This document shows, piece after piece, positions 21,215 to 32,023 of a DNA stretch of 64,000 bases (position 1 is the first letter of the stretch; each line of letters starts with the position of its first letter). A program made the position numbers and the translations under genes. The notes below the pieces were generated by a model. The model did not search any database. It worked only from the letters and a program-made list of their open reading frames with translations, and had not been told where the DNA came from. The DNA is from Galeruca laticollis (Eukaryota > Arthropoda > Insecta > Coleoptera > Chrysomelidae): NCBI GenBank assembly GCA_963921935.1, contig OY998175.1, positions 230,476,122 to 230,540,121 of the forward strand. The letters are read 5' to 3'.

Positions 21215-22584
21215 GTTTAAGGTTGATGCTGAAGTGTTGTAAGGACTCTAACGTCATGAATGTAGCGAATGTATGTAATAAATGTTAAGGTTTGATGTTA
21301 GAGTGTTGTAAGGACTGTAACATCATGAGTGTAGCGAATGTTAAGGGTTGATGTTAGAGTGTTGTAAGGACTCTAACATCACGAATGTGACGAATGTTGA
21401 GGGTTTGATGTTAGAGTGTTGTAAGGACTCTAACATCACGAATGTGACGAATGTTAAGGGTTTGATGTTAGAGTGTTGTAAGGACTCTAGCATCATGAAT
21501 GTAAAGAATGTTAAGGGTTGATGTTAGAGTGTTGTAAGGACTTTAACATCATGAGTGTAACGAATGTTAAGGGTTGATGTTAGAGTATTGTAAGGACTCT
21601 AACATCACGAATGTAACGAATGTTAAGGATTGAGGTTAGAGTGTTGTAAGGACTCTAACGTCATGAATGTGACGAATGTTAAGGTTTGATGTTAGAGTGT
21701 TGTAAGGATTCTAACATCACGAATGTGACGAATGTTAAGGGTTTGATGTTAGAGTGTTGTAAGGACTCTAACATTATGAATGTAAAGAATGTTAAGGGTT
21801 GATGTTAGAGTGTTGTAAGGACTTTAACATCATGAGTGTGACGAATGTTAAGGGTTGATGCTAGAGTGTTGTAAGGACTCTAACATCACGAATGTAACGA
21901 ATGTTAAGGATTGAGGTTAGATTGTTGTAAGGACTCTAACATCACGAATGAGACGAATGTTAGGGATTTGATGCTAGAGTGTTGTAAGGACTCTAACATC
22001 ACGAATGTGACGACTGTTAAGGGTTTGATATGTTAGAGTGTTGTAAGGACTCTAGCATCATGAATGTAAAGAATGTTGAGGGTTGATGTAAGAGTGTTGT
22101 TAGGACTTTAACATCATGAGTGTAGCGAATGTTAAGGTTTGATGTTAGAGTGTTGTAAGGACTCTAACATCACGAATGTAAAGAATGTTAAGGATTGAGG
22201 TTAGATTGTTGTAAGGACTCTTACATCACGAATGAGACGAATGTTATGGATTTGATGCTAGAGTGTTGTAAGGACTCAAACATCACGAATGTGACGACTG
22301 TTAAGGGTTTGATATATTAGAGTGTTGTAACGACTCTAGCATCATGAATGTAAAGAATGTGGAGGGTTGATGTAAGAGTGTTGTTAGGACTTTAACATCA
22401 TGAGTGTAACGAATGTTAAGGTTTGATGTTAGAGTGTTGTAAGGACTCTAACATCACGAATGTAACGAATGTTAGGGATTGAGGTTAGAGTGTTGTAAGG
22501 ACTCTAACGTCATGAATGTGACGAATGTTAAGGTTTGATGTTAGAGTGTTGTAAGGATTCTAACATCATGAATGTAACGAATGA
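21215..22584. repeat. ~57-bp minisatellite with five-unit higher-order structure and hairpin in each unit
   Basis: About 24 units of the type GATGTTAGAGTGTTGTAAGG + ACTCTAACATCACGAATG + TGACGAATGTTAAGGGTTT. Each unit holds an inverted repeat GTTAGAGT / ACTCTAAC around a 9-nt loop. Diagnostic variants recur in order: the GTAAAGAATG variant sits at 21501, 21782, 22066 and 22350, spacings of 281, 284 and 284 bp, i.e. five units. The higher-order block thus repeats at least three times. Confidence 0.9.
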
Positions 22585-22631
22585 ACAAGTGTTCTAGATG
22601 TATGCTAGTTCTTGTTTTTAAGGGTACGAAT

Positions 22632-22873
22632 GTATGCAGTGTACTTTAGAAATAAGCTAGAGTTGTAACGATAAGAATGTATGCAATATACTCTATAAAT
22701 GGACTAAAGTTGTAAACGATAAGTAGGTATGCAATATACTCTAGAAATTGACTAGAGTTCTAAGCGATAAGAAGATATGCAATATACTCTAGAAATTGAC
22801 TAGAGTTGTAAACGATAAGAAGATATGCAATATACTCTAGAAATGGACTAGAGTTGTAAACGATAAGAAGGTA
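22632..22873. repeat. 48-bp tandem array (five units) with ACTCTAG/CTAGAGT hairpins
   Basis: Units of the form TATGCAATATACTCTAGAAA + TTGACTAGAGTTGTAAACGA + TAAGAAGA, five copies of 48 bp. ACTCTAG and CTAGAGT are 7-bp inverted repeats around AAATTGA. The array follows the larger minisatellite after ~50 bp. Confidence 0.85.
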
Positions 22874-23626
22874 TGTATTATAATAGGAGAGAGAGAGAGT
22901 AAGTGAGTAAATTAATGATTATGTTGTAGAAGAGTAAGGTTAAGGTGTAAGAGTAACAATTGAGTAAGGCATGGACTAAGTTCTATGAGAGAAAGAGATG
23001 AAAGAATGAGAAATAGGAGGCAGTTTTTTCGAGCCTACTGGATTTATGTACCAGCGCAATTCGCCACCGGCAGAGGTTTACCCGGTCCGATTGGGGCCTA
23101 GCGACTTACGTCACGCCAAGCGTCGACTCTAGGTTAAAGCAATTGTGGTACCAGTTTGTTTAAGGAGTAACGGTCCAGGAACCTCGGGCATATGTAAACA
23201 AAAAGGGGGGCCAAGTTATGAAGGGATATGAAATTCCATGAGAGAGCATGGAAAGCTCATGTGGGTAATTTTCCGGTGTTTTGTTTTTAACAGAATGAAT
23301 AGTGCTGGGTAAGAAAGGGGACGTTTTTCTTCGGAGAACGTAAAAACTCCAGTGTAGCTTGCGCTACTCCGTTTCTACGCGGAGGAATGAATTGTATAGT
23401 AAGGGTGATTGTAAAGTGTAATGTTTTAATGTTTGAAATAACGATGTGTGATTCATTAATAAGTTAACATGATCGTATAAGTACAAGTAATGTGACCACT
23501 TATGTAGGGTAGATATGCGCAATCTGGTAGGGAATGAGATTGTTATACAAGTTGTCTTATGCAAAAGAGAGCAGTTCTGTCACGGCGATAAAGTATAAAT
23601 GAATTTCTTTTTTATCTGCTTGTTAT
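22874..23626. other. Non-coding segment left of BEL1, possibly its 3' LTR remnant
   Basis: More GC-rich than its surroundings around 23035-23200. No coding similarity. Since BEL1 runs on the minus strand, its 3' LTR should lie here, but I could not find paired termini, and the 5' LTR that would be its partner is missing. Confidence 0.35.
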
Positions 23627-25067
23627 CTATGTTTCTGATGAGTCAGGCATGGGTAATGGAATGATTTTGACAATTGGTCGAGTGTAAATACCTGAAGTTG
23701 TTTTGACTTGGACTGAACGGATTCTACCGTCTTTACCAGCTGTAACGGCTATTATGCGTGCTAAAGGCCATCGCAATGGAGGGGAGTCGTCATCTTTGAT
23801 TAAGACCATGGTTCCTATGGTGAGATCTTTAGATGGGGTAGTCTATTTTGGACGGTTTTGCAATTGATTGAGGTAGTCAACCGACCACCTTTTCCAAAAG
23901 TTTTGTTGAGCATGAGTGCATTGTTGCCAGAATTTTAATCCGTTTGTAGGGAGTGAAGATAAATCTTTGTCTGGAAGTGACGTTAGAGGTGCTCCTATGA
24001 GAAAGTGGCCTGGTGTTAAGGGCAGCAAGTCAGTAGGGTCATTCGAAAGGGAATGTAAGAGTCGTGAGTTGAGTATCGCTTCTATCTGAGTTAATATGGT
24101 GCTGAATTGCTCGAAAGTAGAAGTGGAGGTAGCAAGTAATTTTATCAAATGAGTTTTAACACTTTTGATTCCGGCTTCCCAGAGGCTACCCCAATGTGGA
24201 GATCTGGGGGGAATGAAGTTCCATTCTATGGAGGATGTAAGTAAGTAGTCATATATGGGAGAAAAATTCCTAGTCAGGAATTGAGATACTTCAGCAAGAT
24301 AATGATTAGCGCCAACAAAATTTGTGCCGTTGTCGCTATAAATTACGGATGGAAGTCCTCGTCTGGAAGTAAAACGTTTCAATGAAGCGATAAAAGATTC
24401 TGTGGATAGATCAGAGACTAAATCAAGATGAATGGCTTTAGTAGAGAAATATATGAATAGGGCTATAAGATTTGGATATTGGGGCTCGCTTCAGATGAGA
24501 TGACTTTATTGAAAATGGACCAGCGAAGTTAACTCCGGTCGTCTAGAAGGGGGGGGGGGAAGGTGTTACACGACGAGCAGGTAAATCAGACATAATTTGC
24601 TGGTCTGTTATGGCCTTGAGCCTGTGGCACATTAGACATTTGTTTATGATGCGCTTGATCTCACGCAGACCGTCAATTGGCCAGAATTGTAGACGGATAT
24701 TGGCTAGTACATTTTGAGGACCACTATGCCCTAAACGTATGTGTTCTTTTTGCAAAATTAGGGTAGTGAAATGACAATGAGCAGGCAGTAGAATTGGGTG
24801 TTTTTGTTCATAGGAAACGAGGAAAAGGGAGAGTCTCCCTCCGACTCTAATAAGATTGTCCTTGTCTATAAAAAGGTTTAATGATAGAAGACGTTTATCT
24901 GACGGTTGTTGATTTTTTTGTAATGCGCGAAAAAGGTTTGGGAAACTGTTTGTTTGAACCTGACGTGCAAGAAACAGTAAAGCAGTGTCTAGGTTTTGTC
25001 TAGAAAATGCTTTCTGGGTGGTAACGGGATGACGTACGATCTCTAAAAACTTGTGTATGTATGCCAT
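23627..25067 (-). pseudogene. BEL1 integrase and C-terminal domain
   Basis: Integrase zinc-binding motif H-H-C-C is visible at 24780-24600 (EHIRLGHSGPQNVL ... CLMCHRLK). The core includes VNFAGPFSIKSSHLK (about 24500), YSDNGTNFVGA and PPRSPHWGSLWEAG, holding the D, D and E residues. The final piece, 23809-23627, reads SPPLRWPLARI like the DUF5641 tail of BEL/Pao integrases. Frames change near 24543 (a run of ten G in the plus strand) and near 23830, so it is inactive. Confidence 0.88.
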
Positions 25068-25274
25068 TGCTCTGACTAACTTGGTTAAAGATGATGAACG
25101 AGTTATTAAGGCTATGAAGGGATTTGATGGTTTCGCTGTCGTGACGAGTGACTTCTTATTTGCTTCCGGGGGGTCCGGTAAACAAGAAAATGTATCGTAA
25201 CAAGACGTGTCGTCGGAGGATTCCCATAGGAATGGAGGTCCACAGAACCACTTGGTACTGGGAAATTCTAAGGG

Positions 25275-26816
25275 CTAGCCCCTTGATAGGATGTCCGCAG
25301 GGTTGAGGTGATATCGAATATGTCTCCACGTAGCGGAATGGGTTGCTTTTTGAATTTGAGTGACTCGGTTGCAGAAAAAAACTGTCCATCTGGTGGGTAT
25401 GCTTTTTATCCAGGACAGAGCTATTTGGGAATCGGACCATAAAATGAAAGATGAGATTTTTAATTGTTGATCAAGGATGTTGCGGAGTCGTGCATAAAGT
25501 TTATGATACAAGGGCCATGGCGCATAATTCTAATTTGGGAACTGTAATTGGTTTGTTGAGAGGGGCGACACGGGATTTGGAAATGATAAGTTGCGAGGAT
25601 GTGGAAGAATCCGTGTAAATTGTTCGCAGATAGAAACAGCCTCCATAGGCCAATGAACTGGCATCACAGAAACCGTGGAGTTCTATGTGTGATATTTGTT
25701 TGTTTTCAAATATATGCCTAGGGATGTGTAAAGATGACAATTGGGTCACGCTTTCTACAAACTCATGCCATTTCTTTATGAGTGTCAAGTCGTTGATGGG
25801 ATCGCCCCATGCTATCTTGAGTAACCAAAGATGTTGCATGATTATTTTCCTTGAACGATTACAGGGTTGACCAGGCCTGAAGGGTCGAAGCATTGGGATA
25901 TAATAGATAACATTAGTCTTTCAGTTAGTTTTTGGTTGGAAGTGGCAGGATACGATATCTGTAAAACGTCAGTTTTTGGGTTCCAGGTGATTCCTAAGAC
26001 TTTACTAGGGTTATCGTCTAAATTGAGATTCTTCTCAGACGGGCTGTCGGATAGATGTTTGGTAGAGAATTCAAGAGAGTTGGAACATAATTTATGAATT
26101 TCAAAACCTGATTGGAATAAAGTATTTTTGAGATTTTGGTAGAGTTGAATGAGGTCTTCGACTGAATTTGCTCCTGTCAATATATCGTCAACATATTTTT
26201 GTGACAATAGTGCAAGTTGGACGTCAGGATGTTGTGGATTTCGTAAAGCTATCTCTTTTAATGCACGACATGCTAGAAATGGTGCGCTGGTTTGTCCGAA
26301 TGACACTGTGTTAAGTTGGATGCAAATGAAAGGGTCTGATGGAGAGTCTCTCCATAAAGCATTTTGTAGGAATCGGAAGCGTTCAATCAACTCTATTTGA
26401 CGATACATTTTAGAGATATCAGCTGTAAGGGCATATTTAAAATTTCTGAATCTTATTAGGATGTCGAGTAGTTCTGGTTGGACTCTGGGTCCTTTAAGTG
26501 AGATGTCATTTAGTGATATCTGGGAAGATGATTTGGCTGAATAATCAAAAACTATCCTGACTTTAGTGGTTAAACTACTTTCTTTAAAAACACAAAGGTG
26601 AGGGACAAAATATTTGTGATCTAGTAGCGGTGTTTGTAATGTAAGATGTACAACTTCTCCATGCTGTAAATGGATATATTCAAACAAGATATTTTTATAT
26701 TGTTCTTTCAGTTGGGGTTTTTTTGAAAGTCGGGTTTCTAGCGACAGAAATCTGCGTTTAGCTACAAGAAAGGAATCTCCCAAATTTTTGTGGGCCGACT
26801 CATGTATAAGGGGCAA
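25275..26816 (-). pseudogene. BEL1 reverse transcriptase and RNase H
   Basis: RT motifs: SSLTTKVRIVFDYSAKS, ALTADISKMYRQIEL, SFGQTSAPFLACRAL and the catalytic YVDD (SQKYVDDILTGANS). RNase H follows with IELHGFCDASSLAYGG and ILWSDSQIALSWI, ending NPADILSRG. Frame breaks lie near 25842-25893 and 25501, so pol is split over three frames. RT and RNase H motif residues are otherwise well preserved. Confidence 0.9.
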
Positions 26817-28545
26817 GTCTACTTAAAAACGTCCGTTATGAAGGTCTGTAAAGATGATGTGAATATGGTTTCGGCTTTCATGTCTTCCTCAGACAATTGA
26901 TCGGGTATAGTAATCTCTTCTTGGTTCCAGAATTTTTCTAATAAAGTGTCGACACTGGGTAGCGGCTCATTTACTATGGAATGAAATGAATGGGTCGTGG
27001 CAACTATAGGGATGTCATTCTTTGTACAAGCTGAGGGGACCGTGCCTGATATTACGCAACCAAGATAGGTGGATATAAGAGTAGGTAGGTTTTTTCCTGA
27101 TTTGTGAATGCCTTGTTTTAGTAATGTGTAATAAATGTCGGCTCCCAGGAGAACGTCTATTTGGGAAGGGGTACCAAAAGAGTGGTTTGCTAATGATGAT
27201 AAGATATGAGTTGGTATTGTATATCGATCATGACTTGAGGAAGGGACCGTGTTATTTGTTTAACAACAGCACAAGTGGTTTCAAACGAGAATGATTCATT
27301 AGTGGTCGGATAAAATGTTAGGTTAAACATGGAGTCAATATTCTGATTGTTATTACAGATGCCAGATACACATAAAGGTTGTTTGAACGTTTTTCCATTC
27401 AGCTGATTAACTAGATGGGAGCAAATGAAAGAATTTTGACTTCCTGGATCCAGGAGGGCTCTGGCTGTAATTGCAGGGCCTATTTGAGGATAAATGAGAA
27501 TGTTCGCCGTGGCAAGAAGCACATGGCTTCCATTTAGGTTGAGCATTGTCAAATTAGGGAGGGGGTGAGTATTATTTTCTTCTGGTGGAACGACATGACT
27601 GTTCCTGGAGGTTGAAGGAACATCATAATTTGTTTCAGTTTGGTTTTCTGGATAAGAATGAGAGTATGTACGTTGTCCTGAAGATGTAGGATGTAAATGG
27701 CTAGTATTTCTGTTAAAAGTTCTTGTATCCGAATTTTATCTGGATGGGTTGTCTGAATGAAGCAAGGTATGATGTCGTTTTTGACAGATTGAACAGGATT
27801 TTACAGAAGTGCAATTGAAGATTGTGTGTTTATAGCCTAGACACCTGAAGCACATTTTATTGTCTCTAATGTATTTATTTCGATCAGGGACAGAAAGCCG
27901 TCCGAATTGGGAACATCCATAAATTTTATGGCCTGTTTCCTTGCAAAATGAGCATCTTGGAGGTGGGTAATTGGAATTAGGGGATGCGCTAGACGAAGGT
28001 TGATTACGTTGACCATTGTTATGAGGTGGGTTTTGTTCGGGAAGCGAATGTTGATTTGAAAGTAAAGTTACTCTGTCGGGTGGTGTCGTCACATTAGAAG
28101 ACTGATGACGATAATGATGGGATGTATCAGGTTTAGGATCTTGAGATAACAAGTTTTCTAAAACAGTACATTTTTTCTCCAAGAAATCAAAAAAGTTATC
28201 ACTAGCAATTAAATTTTGATCAGTATCTTTTTCTTCAAGAGATCTTTTTGTATTATAATATAATTATGTTTTTAATATGTGAATGATTAATGCATCGAAT
28301 GACTTTACGATAGATGTAGCTTCGGATGTGAATGTTCTTAATTGTTGAGCAGTACATTTTGAGATGTTATTACAGGCTGTCAAACGGTTAAAATGGGCAG
28401 TAACAATCTGCCGTGTATTATTGTATTTAGAATGCAGTAAGTCTAACGCTACATCAAAGTTGGTTTCATTTACCGGTAATTGAGAAAGTAAATTGAGCGG
28501 GTCACCTTTCAAGTATGATTTCAAATAGTTGAAGCGTATTTAGGC
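26817..28545 (-). pseudogene. BEL1 Gag and A17-like protease
   Basis: 28524-28264 reads like the BEL Gag core (SYLKGDPLNLLSQLPV). 28182-27736 contains zinc knuckles (CSFCKETGHKIYGC and CFRCLGYKHTIFNC). 27552-27190 holds the protease with LLDPGSQNSFI, where the usual DSG is DPG. These three pieces share one frame separated by single stops near 28262 and 27735. Protease continues in another frame to ~26820 (IDVLLGADIYYTLL). It lacks the first part of Gag. Confidence 0.85.
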
Positions 28546-28987
28546 CTCTTTCGAGTTTACTTATTTAACACTTGATATAATCGGGCATATGTCACAAAAA
28601 ACTGGTTTTTAAATTTTTCTTCACAGGATACGCGCCCTTGGGGTTAACCTAGAAACTTGAAAGTTATTTCCAGCGATTTCTCTTGGCCACCCTTACAAAT
28701 GAATTTTTTCTCCTGAAGTTGTAACATGAATAGTTTCTGAAATATAGCCGAGAGATCGGCTGATTGGACCACCCGATACTTATAAACATGATCTACATAA
28801 CAAATAACATATACTGTACAAATTCTACATCTTAAAACATAGAAATTGTATCACAAGCATTTCTCATTGTCAAACGTTTTCTTTTAGAATTTCGAAAAAT
28901 AAGGCATTCAAAAACCTTGATAATATGTCATTATATCCTTTTAATTATAATTCATGTATTGATTTTTAATTTATAAATCTTAATATA
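28546..28987. other. Unassigned segment between BEL1 and mariner
   Basis: No coding similarity or repeat structure recognised; it is the sequence into which the mariner inserted at a TA. Confidence 0.4.
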
Positions 28988-29015
28988 CGAGGATATATTG
29001 AAAAATTCTTAGCCT
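28988..29015 (+). repeat. mariner left terminal inverted repeat
   Basis: CGAGGATATATTGAAAAATT followed by CTTAGCCTA pairs with the right end, with mismatches in the middle. Confidence 0.85.
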
Positions 29016-29055
29016 ACTATAGAACCAAATAAAATTCCAATGTCAAAAGATTTTG

Positions 29056-30088
29056 TTACTCAACATATTCTCCTCTTAATTGGATACATTTATTACAGCG
29101 AACCTGTAACGTCTCTAGACCTTTCAAAAAAAAATGTTTCTTCTTGCTCTGCAATCCAGACCTCCACAGCTTTTATTTCCTCCTCGTTGGAAGAAAATTT
29201 ACGACCTTTTAAACTTTTTTTCAGTTGAGGAAAGAGATGCTAGTCGGACGGAGCCAAATCTGGTGAATAAGGGGCGTGTTCTAGTAATTCAAACCCTAAA
29301 TCACGAATTTTTTGCATGGCAACATGAGATTTGTGTGCAGGGGCATTGTCCTGCAAAAACAAAACACCTTTGGATGGCTGTCCACGTCTTTTCTCTTTAA
29401 TTTTTTCCCGTAGAGTGGTCAGTAGTGTCGAATAGTAATCTCCAGTTATTGTTCTACCCTTATCCAAAAAATGAATCATGATTACTCCAGGGCAATCCCA
29501 AAAAACTGAAGCAAGAACTTTTCCAGCAGATTTTTTGACACGAAACTTTTTAGGCCTTGGAGAACCAGAGTGTCGCCATTCCATCGATTGTTGATTTGTT
29601 TCTGGGTCGTAGAAATGTACACAAGTTTCAACCATAGTAAAAATTCGGTTTAAGAAGTCTACATCGTTTTCAAATCGAGCACAGATCGAACGCGATGCTT
29701 CTACCCTTGCACGATTTTGGTCAACATTCAAACATTTGGGGATCCATTTTGCAGCAATTTTTCTCATGTGCAAATTGACGTGAACTGTATGGTGAACGCG
29801 TTTGTATGAAATATTTAGTGCTTCAGATATCCGTTTTTGCCCAATTCTACGGTCTGATAAAATCATGTCATGAACTGCATCGATATTTTCGGAAGCTGAC
29901 ACAGAAACTGGCCTTCTCGATTGGTCATCATCTTCAATGGCAAATTTACCTCTTTTGAAGCTTGCAATCCAATTTTTCACGGTCGCATACGAAGGATATT
30001 GATCACCAAGGGTATTAAGCATATTTTCGTAAACCTGCTTACCTCTTAACCCTTTTAAATACACTTTGATGATGGCTCTAAACTCCAA
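29056..30088 (-). pseudogene. mariner transposase with lost catalytic Asp, premature stop and frameshift
   Basis: From MEFRAIIKVYLKGLRG the frame gives the paired HTH DNA-binding region, then the catalytic core. The first catalytic Asp, normally in a TGDET context, reads TMVET, so D is V. The second is in LQDNAPAH and the third in YSPDLAPSD, with 34 residues between, i.e. DD34D mariner. Right after PSD a TAG replaces the usual Tyr (PSD*HLFP). A frameshift in a nine-A run near 29130 precedes the conserved C-terminus LQVRCNKCIQLRGEYVE. Three independent lesions make this copy dead. Confidence 0.9.
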
Positions 30089-30240
30089 TTTTTCGATTTT
30101 CGGTGGACATTTTTTTTCTTTTAATTTATTGCGTTACTCTGGTTTACTTTTTGGACGTTAAACTTTACACTGACACTTCTAATAAATTATTGTTCGTTGC
30201 TATGGTAACGCAATATTTTGTTTATGCACGGAGTTGGTCT

Positions 30241-30268
30241 AGGCTAACTAGATATCAATACATCCTCG
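30241..30268 (-). repeat. mariner right terminal inverted repeat
   Basis: Reverse complement reads CGAGGATGTATTGATATCTA and GTTAGCCTA, matching the left end at most positions. Confidence 0.85.
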
Positions 30269-30640
30269 TATCTATTTTTTTAGGTTCGTGTTTGGAGTCT
30301 GGGCTGATAAGAATGATCGATTCTAGTATTGAAAGTAGGACTTCTCAAGTTTGGAATTATGTCAGTTTTTCATGAGAAGACTCCAAATAATGAATTTTCA
30401 CTATTTTATATTACTACTCTTATCAATTTATACTTTGAAATTACATGAAAAGATAAATTTGATAATTGTCATCATTAAAATGTGATAATAAAACTTGTAA
30501 AAGTGCTGTTTTCCACAAAATTGGTAAATATTCTTGAAATATACTTATTTGTGTTGGAAATAAATAGGTCAGTCTTCTAAGCTGAGATATTTCTTTTCAT
30601 TTCTATTCCTAACTCTATCCGAAGATACAACTAGTGAAAA
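30269..30640. other. Short AT-rich spacer
   Basis: No gene or repeat recognised between the mariner and LINE A. The second half may be LINE A 5' UTR. Confidence 0.4.
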
Positions 30641-30712
30641 TTCTTTAAAAAACCCGAAACTTGCATAAGAACAACCAAACCAAACCAAACTAATTACAAT
30701 GATTTAAATAAC

Positions 30713-31936
30713 TTGCCTATTGTTAATATGATATTCTGGAATATGCGGGGCTTTAAAAACTTTAATAATTTTATTCAAGACCCATATGAACAATATGACT
30801 TTTTATGTTTATGCGAAACATGGTTGTATTCGGGCATAAAAGTACCTGACGCCTTAAGTAGTAACTATAGTATTGTTTATTCAGAAGCAATACGGGAGAA
30901 GTCAGTAGGACATGCAAAAGGTGGTATGGCAATACTTTACAAAAATTGTTACAATTCAAAAGTTCTGGAAACTTCTCCCTGGTGGCTAATGTATCATTTT
31001 GAAAAATCTTCTTTTCAGTTTATTGTTTGTGTTGTATATTTTTCACCTAAATGTGAGTATGATGAATTGTTGGAAGCTTTTCGAATGTCACTTAATGCTA
31101 TACTAGAACAATATCCTGATGGTTTATTTCTTATAATTGGAGATTTTAATAGTAGAATTGACGAGACAAGTGAAATTCCAGGAGAAGTTGTAGCAAATAC
31201 TCAATTTTTCCCCAATATGCTAAGTTATGATAAAGTCAGTAACTATAAGGGTCATCGTCTTTTGGAATTTATGTCAGATAGAAACTTCTCGTTAATAAAT
31301 GGTCATATAAAAACATACAGACCTGCTAACTTCACTTTTTGTAATGCATTAGGGCAAAGTGTAATAGACCTCTGTTTCTGTAATACTGATAAGCTTGAAT
31401 TAATTGAAAAATTTAGTGTGCCAGATGATCAATAGTTGTCTGATCACTTTCCAATAGTTATATCCTTCGGCTCGGTAATAAGAAGCAATAATATTACTCC
31501 TACTAAATCATCCTTCACTCGCCTAAAATGGATCAGTTCCAAAGTAACTGATTTTAAATTGTCAATTCAATGCTTACCAAACGTAGGAGCGATTGGAGAT
31601 GTGGACGCTTTGTATGATAATCTGTGTAGCACAATATGGGATGTAGCAAAACTTGAAGGTTTAATCTCAGTAGAATATTTCAATGGCATTAACTCAATAC
31701 GTTCTAAGCATTGGTTTGATGCTGACTGTAAGAAATCTAAACGTCAAGTAGCAAATTCATTGAAAATATGTAGAAAACAAGGATTCTCCGAAATAAACAA
31801 GACAACTTATATTTCCAACAAAAAAGAATATAAGCGATTAATTTTAAGGAACAAAAATGATTATGAAAAAGATTGTAACTACTCTTTCCAACACAAAAAA
31901 TCCGTCGGAGTTCTGGAAAACCTTAAGGTTATTTAG
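30713..31936 (+). pseudogene. LINE A AP-endonuclease domain and linker
   Basis: Reads MIFWNMRGFKNF, LCLCETWLYSG, FLIIGDFNSRIDE, VIDLCFCNTDKLEL and, after a TAG at 31433-31435, LSDHFPIVISF: the N, E, GDFN, D and SDH motifs of APE-type endonucleases. The in-frame TAG falls between the last two motifs. The frame then runs through a Lys-rich linker to 31936 and shifts near 31860-31900 (NPSEFWKTLRLF in the next frame). Confidence 0.88.
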
Positions 31937-32023
31937 ACGTATAGATAGAAGTTGTCCTATATCAATCAGGGAGTGGGAATATTTTTACGATAGCATATCT
32001 TCAATTAAAGTTCAGTATGAAGT

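Larger units (their letters stand above)
23627..28545 (-). mobile_element. Degraded BEL/Pao LTR retrotransposon (BEL1)
   Basis: Gag, A17-type protease, RT, RNase H and integrase with DUF5641-like tail occur in the BEL/Pao order on the minus strand, broken by several stops and frameshifts. The Gag N-terminus and 5' LTR are missing beyond ~28545, so it is 5'-truncated. It is a different family from BEL2 at 59203-64000 (low residue identity). Confidence 0.9.
28988..30268 (-). mobile_element. mariner (Tc1/mariner) element, 1281 bp
   Basis: Starts CGAGGATATATTG and ends with the reverse complement CAATACATCCTCG; both sides are flanked by TA (28986-28987 and 30269-30270), the Tc1/mariner target duplication. 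Length and a single ~343-codon transposase are typical of mariner. Transposase is on the minus strand. Confidence 0.93.

Noticed and set aside
21215..22584. CRISPR-like regular repeats
   Set aside because: Units are contiguous with no unique spacers, and the context is eukaryotic; it is a minisatellite.
23200..23220. G-rich tract AAAAAGGGGGG as polypurine tract of BEL1
   Set aside because: Wrong strand: BEL1 is on the minus strand and would need a pyrimidine tract on the plus strand.
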